Source of the DNA: Paenibacillus_AA sp045062745
GTDB taxonomy: Bacteria > Bacillota > Bacilli > Paenibacillales > NBRC-103111
DNA: 64,000 nucleotides
Reading direction: 5' to 3'
NCBI RefSeq assembly: GCF_045062745.1
Contig: NZ_JBJGED010000023.1
Span: forward strand, 1-64,000
Program-made: the position numbers and the translations under genes
Notes under the pieces: generated by a model
What the model saw: only the letters and a program-made list of their open reading frames with translations
Told to the model about the DNA's origin: nothing
Databases searched by the model: none
In this document: one piece after another, positions 16,672 to 23,101 of the stretch
How the letters are laid out: each line of letters begins with the position of its first letter
Numbering within the stretch: the stretch's first letter is position 1

Positions 16672-16871
16672 CCTTGTTCCTCCTCCACACTCCAAATTTC
16701 TTCCACATGCATTTCCAAGACTGCTGCGATCTTCAAGGCACTTTCAATCTCGGGTTTCTTCCCGTTCACAATATCGCTTATCGTGTTGCGGTTCAATCCA
16801 GTTTTTTCTGCAATGTACTTTTGCTTTAATCCTCGTTCGGTCAAAATGTCGCGTAGGTTGCTGCGAATCAT
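16668..16871 (-). CDS. Cro/C1-type small regulator
   Basis: 67 residues, almost only an XRE helix-turn-helix: LTERGLKQKYIAEKTGLNRNTISDIVNGKKPEIESALKIA. Such short Cro-like proteins bind operators as dimers. It heads the reverse accessory operon and faces the early operon starting at 17016. The 14-bp palindrome at 16939-16952 between them is the obvious operator candidate. Confidence 0.85.
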   Translation of the reverse strand: MIRSNLRDILTERGLKQKYIAEKTGLNRNTISDIVNGKKPEIESALKIAAVLEMHVEEIWSVEEEQG

Positions 16872-16938
16872 CTGCTTTTCACCTCTACATATATATTCGC
16901 CATCCTCTTACAAAATCCTGCACATTCATGAAAATAAT

Positions 16939-16952
16939 CCTGTAAGTACAGG
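16939..16952. promoter_or_regulatory. Palindromic operator candidate between divergent prophage operons
   Basis: CCTGTA-AG-TACAGG has six-base perfect arms. It lies in the 144-base divergent region between the Cro-like gene and the early forward operon. Related half-sites (AATCCTG) recur nearby at about 16914 and 16935. Confidence 0.5.
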
Positions 16953-17015
16953 CATAAATCAACAAGCCACCCCAATAAACATAGGATTACAACACGTTTA
17001 GAGGTGGTGAAACGA

Positions 17016-17231
17016 TTGGCAAACCCAAGATTTGTAGGGGCGAGGCTACGCAAGGGAATCGATGACGATTTGTACGATGCAACCAAGGATTTGGACGGGA
17101 ACAGCAAGTCCGAGCTAATTCGTGTAGGGCTGAGAATGGCGTTAAACATCCGCACGCAGAAGGTTGTAGAAGTGAAGGAAATCCCGGTTGTCGCCCCGAT
17201 CGTATGGCGACCAAAAGGAGGCCCAAAATGA
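17016..17231 (+). CDS. Small ribbon-helix-helix-like DNA-binding protein
   Basis: 71 residues from TTG 17016, placed seven bases after AGGTGGTGA; GTG 17004 overlaps that SD. Residues about 8-45 read as a beta strand (FVGARLRKGI) then two helices with SKSELIRVGLRMAL, the usual ribbon-helix-helix layout of plasmid copy or partition regulators. It heads an operon with a membrane protein and an FtsK-like ATPase, a plasmid-like combination. Confidence 0.55.
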   Translation: MANPRFVGARLRKGIDDDLYDATKDLDGNSKSELIRVGLRMALNIRTQKVVEVKEIPVVAPIVWRPKGGPK

Positions 17232-17482
17232 AAGCAGCGTATCGGTATAAGTTTGACTTTGATTCGGAACAACCGATTCCGGCTCACGATCCAAGTCCAT
17301 CGTTATTTAACATGGCAGCACCTTGGCTCATTGATAATATGCTGGCGATTGACGTTGTACTCGCAGGAGCATGGGCCGTCAAATGGGTGTATTACGGCGG
17401 TTATCACGTCCTCATTAGTGGGCTTATTCGGTTTTGTCCGGGGCTGTACACGTTGGCGACCACTGGTCAGTTAGGCGGGTGA
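17228..17482 (+). CDS. Small membrane protein of the FtsK operon
   Basis: 84 residues from ATG 17228, with AAAAGGAGGCCC as SD; start and previous stop overlap by four bases. Polar first 30 residues, then two hydrophobic segments (about 36-58 and 63-80). It could anchor the downstream ATPase at the membrane, since that protein has no transmembrane helix. This is inference from gene order. Confidence 0.55.
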   Translation: MKAAYRYKFDFDSEQPIPAHDPSPSLFNMAAPWLIDNMLAIDVVLAGAWAVKWVYYGGYHVLISGLIRFCPGLYTLATTGQLGG

Positions 17483-17489
17483 ACAACCT

Positions 17490-17591
17490 GTGAAAGTCCG
17501 AGCCGAACGTGCTGTGATCGAGTCATTGCATGTTCTTCGCGTCATTCTTGACTTTATCAGCATTATTTTTCACGAATCCTATTCTTTATAG
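17490..17591 (+). CDS. Possible 33-residue membrane peptide
   Basis: GTG 17490 to TAG 17589-17591, with GGCGGGTG just upstream. A charged start (KVRAERAVIESL) is followed by a hydrophobic stretch (VLRVILDFISIIF). The stop overlaps the SD of the FtsK gene, which would allow translational coupling. Too short to be sure. Confidence 0.25.
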   Translation: MKVRAERAVIESLHVLRVILDFISIIFHESYSL

Positions 17592-17603
17592 GAGGTGGTT
17601 TTG

Positions 17604-18854
17604 TTGTCGTTATCGGACCAACTTTATAAAGCGTTAACCACTTTTGCCGAAGGTGTTCGATTCATCGACTCCAGGACGGTCCTGTGTGGCTCAGAATACG
17701 CGTTCCGGCTCCCGCTTGGTCTATCCTGCCATGACATCGAAAAGCGGGCAGACGTGATCTCCGCAGCCGCAGGAGCGCCCGTTGAAGTGATTGACCGGGG
17801 AGGCGCGGTCATCATCCGCGTAGTGGAAAAGGATTGGCCCGCGCGTATCCAGTACGATCCCGCGCACTTAAAGAACGACATGCTTCTTATCGGCTACAAC
17901 CGGCTCATGAAGCCTATTTACCATCGCCTCATGCATTTACTTGTCGGTGGAGCTGCCGGGGGTGGGAAGACGGTATGGCTGCGTTGGGTGCTGTATCAAC
18001 TCGTTCAGATGGGCGCGATTATTCGGATTGCGGATCTCAAGGGGTTCAGTTTCTTCCCGTTTGAATCCGCCCCAGGCGTGGAGATTGCCAAGACGCTGGA
18101 GGATACCGCTGATATGCTCTTTGCGGCTGTGACCGAATTGGAGCGCCGAGAGCACTTCATCATGAGTACCCGGAACCGAGCGAACATCAAAGCCTTTAAA
18201 CCGTATGTCGTGGTTATTGACGAAGCCGCGCAGATCAGCCCGAAGATGAACAAGAGCAGCCGGAAGGCGAAGGGGTACGCGGAATTTTGCGAGGAAGCGG
18301 TGGCCCGCCTCGCGCAAAAGGGGCGTGAAACAAAGGTTATCTTGATCTACTGCACCCAGAAGCCGACGGCGGACATTGTGAACGGTCAGGTCAAAGCGAA
18401 TGTGGAGACGGCGCTTGCCTTCCGCACGAACACGTACAAGGAAAGTGACGTGATTATCAACGCACAAGGGGCGGAGAAAATCAACATCGCCACGCCGGGA
18501 CGGTGCATCTACAAGGCCGAAACGTATCACTTGCTACAAGTCCCGTTTATCAGCGAAAGTGACGAGGAGTGGGAGAAGCTTCTTGCTCCGCTCAAGACAG
18601 AGGTGTTATATGGTGGACACTCCCGATCATCGAGGGGCTATCTTGACGGCGTTGTGCCACGTACCGGCAGCGACCACCAAGCAACTCGCCACGTTGAACG
18701 CCAGTTTGCACCCGCAGAAAAAGGCATCGGCCATCCTCCGGGACTTGGAACGGGAACGAATCATAGAGGGGCGATACCACGAACGCGAGAAGGTATGGCG
18801 GCTCACGCGAAAGGGACGCATGATTTGCGGGGTGTCTCCAGTTCGATTGACTAA
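17604..18854 (+). CDS. FtsK/HerA-type DNA translocase ATPase
   Basis: 416 residues from TTG 17604, eight bases after the SD core AGGAGG; TTG 17601 is also possible. Walker A is GGAAGGGKT near residue 119, Walker B is VVVIDEAAQ near 205, and IYCTQKPTADIV near 250 matches the sensor region of FtsK/TcpA ATPases. Plasmid, ICE and some phage elements use such proteins to move DNA. The last 80 residues (from YGGHSRSSRGYLDG) overlap the next gene for 245 bases and look like unselected translation, so the native C-terminus may have been extended by a frameshift. Confidence 0.8.
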   Translation: MSLSDQLYKALTTFAEGVRFIDSRTVLCGSEYAFRLPLGLSCHDIEKRADVISAAAGAPVEVIDRGGAVIIRVVEKDWPARIQYDPAHLKNDMLLIGYNRLMKPIYHRLMHLLVGGAAGGGKTVWLRWVLYQLVQMGAIIRIADLKGFSFFPFESAPGVEIAKTLEDTADMLFAAVTELERREHFIMSTRNRANIKAFKPYVVVIDEAAQISPKMNKSSRKAKGYAEFCEEAVARLAQKGRETKVILIYCTQKPTADIVNGQVKANVETALAFRTNTYKESDVIINAQGAEKINIATPGRCIYKAETYHLLQVPFISESDEEWEKLLAPLKTEVLYGGHSRSSRGYLDGVVPRTGSDHQATRHVERQFAPAEKGIGHPPGLGTGTNHRGAIPRTREGMAAHAKGTHDLRGVSSSID

Positions 18855-19236
18855 CCTCTCTCATGCGCTTGCCGTGATTAACCTGTACTTTTCGCTCAAG
18901 CCGGTGCGGTGGATGTATGAGCCGCGAGAACCGTTCGAGCATCTCGGGCAAAAGTATGAGTGGCGACCAGACTGTATGTTCGATTACAAGGGGATTCTGT
19001 ACGCTTGCGAGGTGCAGCGATCGTATCCGCCAGGGAAGAACCCTTGGCCGAGGAAATGGGAAATCTACAATCTGTATTTCATGTACGGGTATTACAAGAA
19101 CGCCGCTTATCAGAAGTGGGCTAAATCGATTATCGCTCCTCAGTTCTTGGTGATCACAAAACAAAACCCCGAAACCGTTCGAGCTGGGTTCGAGGTGGAG
19201 GGTAGGGATTTAATTGTGGTCCGAGAGTGGAAATGA
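18610..19236 (+). CDS. Replication-relaxation family protein
   Basis: 208 residues from ATG 18610, with AGAGGTG as SD. The N-terminal winged helix (AILTALCHVPAATTKQLATLN ... ILRDLERERIIEGR) is followed by an alpha/beta domain with WRPDCMFDYKGILYACEVQR. The D-x-E-x-Q pattern is nuclease-like and typical of Replic_Relax proteins. These accompany FtsK-type ATPases on Gram-positive plasmids and are thought to act in replication or relaxation. The first 245 bases lie inside the FtsK frame. Confidence 0.65.
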   Translation: MVDTPDHRGAILTALCHVPAATTKQLATLNASLHPQKKASAILRDLERERIIEGRYHEREKVWRLTRKGRMICGVSPVRLTNLSHALAVINLYFSLKPVRWMYEPREPFEHLGQKYEWRPDCMFDYKGILYACEVQRSYPPGKNPWPRKWEIYNLYFMYGYYKNAAYQKWAKSIIAPQFLVITKQNPETVRAGFEVEGRDLIVVREWK

Positions 19237-19238
19237 TG

Positions 19239-19264
19239 AAGGACCCCGCATAGGGGTCCTTTTA
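19239..19264. terminator. Bidirectional terminator after the replication-relaxation gene
   Basis: Perfect AGGACCCC/GGGGTCCT stem with a five-base loop, then TTTTA. It overlaps no gene and also faces the convergent XRE gene. Confidence 0.8.
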
Positions 19265-19275
19265 CTTAATAATTG

Positions 19276-19827
19276 TCATTCAGTTCCAAGACTATCGATT
19301 TTTTCATAAAATTCATTACTGAACTTATTTCGCTTATCAACTTTTTCCTTGAACGAGTTCACCCAATATTCCTTTGTATGATACTGATCAGGAACACCCG
19401 GTATTGTCTTTAGGTACTCCACATAATTTTCTAAGGCCAATTCCTCTTTTACCTTTGTTTTTCTAAGAATGTCCCTATTTTCCATCAATATTTTAAGTGT
19501 ACTTTCTGTGTTTCCTTTGGAATCTGATAAGTATTCCTCGATTGATAGAATTCTATCTTCAATGTCTTCTCGCTCAACTCGAATTTCGTGATACATCTCG
19601 TATAAATCATCAGCATGGTTATCCTCAATGAAGAATCCAATCAGAAAATCAAGGGACTCGTCAAAAACCCGTCTGATTTGATGTAATGTTTCCAGATTCG
19701 GTTCCCTTTGGCCTAGTTCAATTTTTGAATATCCTTGTTGAGAAATGCCCAAAGCTTTTGCTACATCCTTTTGAGATACATTATTTTTTTCTCTAATCCA
19801 TTTTAGTCGTTCAGAAAAAATAGACAA
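19276..19827 (-). CDS. XRE-family repressor, probable prophage C1-type regulator
   Basis: 183 residues. Start chosen at TTG (complement of 19825-19827) because TTGGAGTGA precedes it; the frame upstream runs through the promoter of the divergent gene. N-terminal HTH: LKWIREKNNVSQKDVAKALGISQQGYSKIELGQREPNLETL. The rest (about 70-183) is a charged helical region that probably oligomerises. No peptidase motif is visible. Divergent from a second XRE gene, which is a lysogeny switch layout. Confidence 0.8.
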   Translation of the reverse strand: MSIFSERLKWIREKNNVSQKDVAKALGISQQGYSKIELGQREPNLETLHQIRRVFDESLDFLIGFFIEDNHADDLYEMYHEIRVEREDIEDRILSIEEYLSDSKGNTESTLKILMENRDILRKTKVKEELALENYVEYLKTIPGVPDQYHTKEYWVNSFKEKVDKRNKFSNEFYEKIDSLGTE

Positions 19828-19845
19828 AATTATCACTCCAATATA

Positions 19846-19875
19846 TTGACGTGTGACTCCGAAACGGTGTATATT
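19846..19875 (+). promoter_or_regulatory. Promoter of the Cro-like gene in the prophage switch
   Basis: TTGACG, 18-base spacer, TATATT. A direct repeat TATATTG occurs at the -35 and -10 regions, a candidate operator pair for the two XRE proteins. Confidence 0.6.
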
Positions 19876-19897
19876 GTAAACGTAAGGGGGTGAAAAC

Positions 19898-20104
19898 ATG
19901 GCTGCACCTAAGAGTAGGCTAGAATATCTGCGTAAAATAAACTTCTTTTCTCAAAAGGAAGTCGCAGACGCGCTAGGTATGTCTCAACAATTTTACTACA
20001 AGATTGAATCTGGAAAGGCAAGACTTACAATCGATGTGGCTCAAAAACTAAAAAATTTGTACAAGCTTGATCGCATCGATGATCTGATTTCCGAAGCATC
20101 GTAA
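19898..20104 (+). CDS. Cro-like XRE regulator
   Basis: 68 residues, SD AAGGGGGTGAAAAC. Sequence is one HTH: LEYLRKINFFSQKEVADALGMSQQFYYKIESGKARLTIDVAQKL. Divergent from the longer XRE gene, with a clear promoter upstream. It likely acts as the Cro or an activator of the antirepressor operon behind it. Confidence 0.85.
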   Translation: MAAPKSRLEYLRKINFFSQKEVADALGMSQQFYYKIESGKARLTIDVAQKLKNLYKLDRIDDLISEAS

Positions 20105-20159
20105 ACCATTATGTTGTATTGTAACAACAAAAACGAGGGATAACAAGGAGGAAAGGCGA

Positions 20160-20981
20160 ATGGATAATCAATTGATGTTGTTTGAGGGAGAACATGAAGT
20201 AGTGATTCTTTTCAAAAATGATGTAATGTTCCAATTCAAAGGCGATTTCTTAATTCGTGTCAAAGATGTTAGTTCGATATTGGGTTATGAACGTTCTGAG
20301 AATGTCGTTAAATTATGCAAACCTGAGCAGGTATTTAAAGTCAAAAATTCCGATTTCGCTAATACGGCGAAAACGAAATTGAACAACACGGGGGAAACAT
20401 TTATTACAAATTTGGCACTCAACCGTGTCTTAGGAAAGTCTGAAATGCCAAAAGCAGCGCCTTTCCAAGACTGGTTGTACGAGGAAATGATACCATCAGT
20501 TCAAAAACATGGGGCGTATCTAACATCCGATAAAATAGAAGAAGTGCTCACAAACCCAGATACTCTGATCAAATTGGCTACCGCCATGAAGGAAGAGCGT
20601 GACCGGAGAATAGAAGCTGAGAAAAAAGCGTTACAGTACGAGGACAAAGCAAAATACGTAGATATCATTCTGCAATCAAAAGGTCTTGTAACAACCACTC
20701 AAATAGCCAAGGACTACGGACTATCCGGGGCCGAACTAAACAAGATCCTTAAAGATCTTGGCATCCAGTATCAAGTTAACAAACAATGGGTTCTTTATGC
20801 GAAATATGCGGACAAGGGTTATACGCAATCGTATTCTTTCCCGATCAAACACAAGGATGGAACACCGGATATAGTAATGAATACACAATGGACTCAACGA
20901 GGAAGGTTATTCATCCATGAAAATTTAACTAGATTGGGCATTAAGGCGAACATTGATAAGGAGTATGGGGATGCGAAATAA
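20160..20981 (+). CDS. Phage antirepressor with BRO-N and KilAC domains
   Basis: 273 residues, SD AAGGAGGAAAGGCGA. The BRO-N domain (about 14-120) shows FKGDFLIRVKDVSSILGYERSENVVKLCKPEQ and FQDWLYEEMIPSVQKHGAYL. The KilAC (ANT) domain (about 155-265) shows VTTTQIAKDYGLSGAELNKILKDLGIQY and TQRGRLFIHENL. Proteins with this architecture bind DNA or repressors and promote lytic growth. It overlaps the next gene by 11 bases. Confidence 0.9.
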   Translation: MDNQLMLFEGEHEVVILFKNDVMFQFKGDFLIRVKDVSSILGYERSENVVKLCKPEQVFKVKNSDFANTAKTKLNNTGETFITNLALNRVLGKSEMPKAAPFQDWLYEEMIPSVQKHGAYLTSDKIEEVLTNPDTLIKLATAMKEERDRRIEAEKKALQYEDKAKYVDIILQSKGLVTTTQIAKDYGLSGAELNKILKDLGIQYQVNKQWVLYAKYADKGYTQSYSFPIKHKDGTPDIVMNTQWTQRGRLFIHENLTRLGIKANIDKEYGDAK

Positions 20982-21642
20982 AATGAAATCTAACACAAGT
21001 TTGTCGATTGTCGAAAAGTCTAATAAGCAACGACCGGATATGTTCATGATGTACTTAGAGGCGTTTGCTAAGGTGCTCAAGCGGGTCATAGATTCTGATC
21101 AAACAATCCAAACAGCAAAGCTTTCCGACCGAAAACAAATTGTTCTTTACGGTGTAAAGATGATGAACCTGCACGAAGATAAGAAACAGGACTCCGAACA
21201 GTTGATAAAAAAGTTAAACCAAATGGAATTCGTCAAAGCGGCTATGTCCACACTTTCACCGGATGAATTGGAGAACATTTTTCCGATCGAGAAAACGTAT
21301 GATGGAAAGCGTTACGGAATCAAAGATTACCTCTTTGTTCGCAAGGAATTGGACAAAATTGGACGAGATATTAAGATCGGGGATCGTCTCGAAAGGCTTC
21401 TCTGGGATTTCATGAACCCTGACTTGAGAACGTTCAATGTTATTAACTTATCGATCTTTAGCGACATTCGCCGATCACAAGGACAAAAAGGAATTATGGA
21501 AGAATTCATGGAGGAGAAAGGAATCTACGGTTATACGTTGCTAGAAGGCGAGGGACGGAAGAAATACCTAAAAGACAACAAGACCGGTGAAATAACAGAA
21601 GTACGAAAAAAGACTCCACGCTACCTCAATCTTGTGAAATAA
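20971..21642 (+). CDS. Prophage protein of unknown function
   Basis: 223 residues; ATG 20971 is best placed after AAGGAG, with ATG 20965 as alternative. Highly charged and helical, with LEAFAKVLKRVIDSD, LNQMEFVKAAMSTLSPDELENIFPIEKTYDGKRYG and a basic C-terminus. Coupled to the antirepressor. Replication or regulation is plausible but no motif is recognised. Confidence 0.65.
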   Translation: MRNKMKSNTSLSIVEKSNKQRPDMFMMYLEAFAKVLKRVIDSDQTIQTAKLSDRKQIVLYGVKMMNLHEDKKQDSEQLIKKLNQMEFVKAAMSTLSPDELENIFPIEKTYDGKRYGIKDYLFVRKELDKIGRDIKIGDRLERLLWDFMNPDLRTFNVINLSIFSDIRRSQGQKGIMEEFMEEKGIYGYTLLEGEGRKKYLKDNKTGEITEVRKKTPRYLNLVK

Positions 21643-21735
21643 AAAATCGCCTTCATAAGAAGACGATCAATGTCTCTTCCCAATAACCTTGGCCGGTTGG
21701 AAGAGGAATCCACTCAGAGGGCAACGCCCCAATAC
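21640..21735 (-). ncRNA. Candidate prophage small RNA on the minus strand
   Basis: A minus-strand promoter (21741-21768) should start transcription near 21735. The RNA would contain a GGGC-GTT-GCCC hairpin, then a long stem CTCTTCC/GGAAGAG at 21674-21705. It ends with a stem ATCGTCTTC-TTAT-GAAGGCGAT followed by six T. The terminator stem is complete only on the minus strand, where its odd pair is U-G; on the plus strand it is C-A. Length about 90 nt. It lies downstream of and antisense-convergent to the 223-residue gene. Confidence 0.6.
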
Positions 21736-21740
21736 ATACA

Positions 21741-21768
21741 ATTATAACCGATACATCATGAATGTAAA
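21741..21768 (-). promoter_or_regulatory. Promoter of the candidate minus-strand small RNA
   Basis: On the minus strand TTTACA (complement of 21763-21768), 16-base spacer, TATAAT (complement of 21741-21746). Confidence 0.6.
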
Positions 21769-21797
21769 CGGCTTTGCCCTCCAATCTAGGAGGATGC

Positions 21798-21944
21798 ATG
21801 AAATTCAGGCAATGGATCGATCACGCTACACCTGAGCAAATATCCAAACTGGTCCAGCAATTATCTGTTCATAACGATGGTGCGTACGACGAATTTATCG
21901 ATACGGTATCCAATCTAATTAAGGTTCAGAAACAGAGCTCCTAA
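21798..21944 (+). CDS. Small prophage protein, unknown
   Basis: 48 residues, with TAGGAGGATGC before ATG 21798. Acidic helical peptide (MKFRQWIDHATPEQISKLVQ ... LIKVQKQSS). Last gene of the prophage before its right end, followed at once by a terminator. No family recognised. Confidence 0.5.
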   Translation: MKFRQWIDHATPEQISKLVQQLSVHNDGAYDEFIDTVSNLIKVQKQSS

Positions 21945-21956
21945 CGGGGCTCTTTT
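21935..21956 (+). terminator. Terminator at the prophage right end
   Basis: GAGCTCC/GGGGCTC (one T-G) around TAAC, then TTTT; overlaps the stop of the 48-residue gene. Confidence 0.65.
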
Positions 21957-22004
21957 CCTATTATAAAGGAAGAAGGACAGAACTATTTCATACTTTCATA
22001 CGTC

Positions 22005-22070
22005 CTAGCCTGGTAGCGCGCACCCTTGGGGTGGGTGAGGTCGCACGTTCGAATCGTGTTACTCCGATTC
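22005..22070 (+). other. tRNA-Pro(GGG) 3' fragment, probable prophage attachment site
   Basis: From about 22005 the sequence matches a tRNA from the D-loop onward. There is a CCTGGTAGCGC D-arm half, an anticodon stem CACCC/GGGTG with loop TTGGGGT (anticodon GGG, Pro), T-arm GCACG-TTCGAAT-CGTGT, and 3' acceptor strand TACTCCG plus A. The expected 5' acceptor strand CGGAGTA and first D-stem half are absent; upstream is unrelated prophage sequence. A tRNA 3' part at the end of phage genes is the classic distal att site left by integration into a tRNA gene. The intact copy should lie left of the window. Confidence 0.75.
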
Positions 22071-22082
22071 CGTTTTCAGCTC

Positions 22083-22127
22083 AAAAAGCACTTTCCGTTG
22101 ATCAATGATCATTGGAAAGTGCTTTTT
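22083..22127. terminator. Bidirectional terminator after the tRNA-Pro fragment
   Basis: Perfect 14-base arms AAAAAGCACTTTCC and GGAAAGTGCTTTTT with a 17-base loop. Serves the tRNA side and the convergent MmyB-like gene. Confidence 0.85.
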
Positions 22128-22129
22128 CG

Positions 22130-22972
22130 TTAGGTGCTGCCGGCCATAAGCTTGCTCAGCTTCGCCTCCGTCGTCGTGTCCGGGGCCGGCGTATAGATGC
22201 TGCATCGCAGCTCGGCCGCACCTTGAACTTGCAGGGACGTCAGATGAAACTGCATCGGACCCGCTTTGGAATGCCGGAAATGCAGCAGCACCTCCGGGGC
22301 GGAGCTCACCTCGGACTCGGCCCAGAGCCGATCGAAATCCGGATGTACCCCGCTCATTTCCTTCAGAAAACGGTCATACCAGTCATCCTCCACGTATTGG
22401 CCGTAATAGGCGCGGAAGATTGCGAGAAAGCCGCTGACGAAGTGCTCCCAATTAACCGCCAGCCGGCGGAGCTCCTTGCGAGAGAACAGCAGACGGATCA
22501 AATTGCGTTCTTCGGGCGGGATCCGCTCGAAGTCCAGAAACACGTGCGAGGCCGCTTCATTCCAAGCGACGATGTTGCAGCGCCGGTCGGAAATAATCGT
22601 CGGACAAATCTTAAGCTCCTGCAAAATTTTTTGCAGCGAGAGGCTGATCTGCGGTGTTTCTTCCCTATGGGAGGTCACGCCCATGCCGGTATCTAGCGCC
22701 AGAGCGAACAAATACTTGCGCTCGTCTACCGTAAGCTGCAAGGCGGAGGCGATACTCTCCAAGACCGGTGCCGAAACCTTGATGTCCCGTCCTTGCTCCA
22801 GCCAAGTGTACCAGGTCGTGCTGACCCCGGCGAGTTGAGCGACTTCTTCCCTTCTCAAGCCGGGCGTTCTTCTGCGGATGCCGGCCGGCATTCCGACGGA
22901 CTGTGGGGTCACATGGGCTCTTTGCGCTTTCAGAAAGGCGGATAAGGCTTGTAGTCGGGTTTGATTTTGCAT
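22130..22972 (-). CDS. MmyB-like XRE transcriptional regulator
   Basis: 280 residues. N-terminal HTH with the family signature GIRRRTPGLRREEVAQLAGVSTTWYTWLEQGRD at about 31-63. The C-terminal domain (about 105-270) has ISDRRCNIVAWNEAASHVF and FRAYYGQYVEDDWYDRFL, matching the MmyB-like ligand-binding domain. In Actinobacteria and Firmicutes these regulators usually sit next to and control an oxidoreductase or lipid gene. Here it is divergent from a fabF-like gene, with a nested palindrome between them, so autoregulation and fabF control are likely. Confidence 0.85.
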   Translation of the reverse strand: MQNQTRLQALSAFLKAQRAHVTPQSVGMPAGIRRRTPGLRREEVAQLAGVSTTWYTWLEQGRDIKVSAPVLESIASALQLTVDERKYLFALALDTGMGVTSHREETPQISLSLQKILQELKICPTIISDRRCNIVAWNEAASHVFLDFERIPPEERNLIRLLFSRKELRRLAVNWEHFVSGFLAIFRAYYGQYVEDDWYDRFLKEMSGVHPDFDRLWAESEVSSAPEVLLHFRHSKAGPMQFHLTSLQVQGAAELRCSIYTPAPDTTTEAKLSKLMAGST

Positions 22973-22995
22973 CCATCATTCTTCCTTTCCGGGCG

Positions 22996-23044
22996 TATCC
23001 TATTACTTATTATACTAGTATAATTGACAACTTGTAATAGGATA
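22996..23044. promoter_or_regulatory. Nested palindromic operator with the regulator promoter
   Basis: Outer arms TATCCTATTAC (22996-23006) and GTAATAGGATA (23034-23044) are perfect 11-bp inverted repeats. Inside is a perfect 16-bp palindrome ATTATACTAGTATAAT (23009-23024). A minus-strand promoter for the MmyB-like gene lies within: TTACAA (23037-23032), 17 bases, TATAAT (23014-23009). Binding here would repress the regulator and could control fabF. Confidence 0.65.
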
Positions 23045-23101
23045 TTGTGCGTGGCAAGATGAAGGTAATCAAGCGAGGCAACTATACGAGGAGGAGTTCG
23101 A

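Noticed and set aside
23024..23048. TTGACA ... TATTGT as a fabF promoter
   Set aside because: The spacer is only 13 bases, too short for sigma-A; the elements are part of the operator palindrome.
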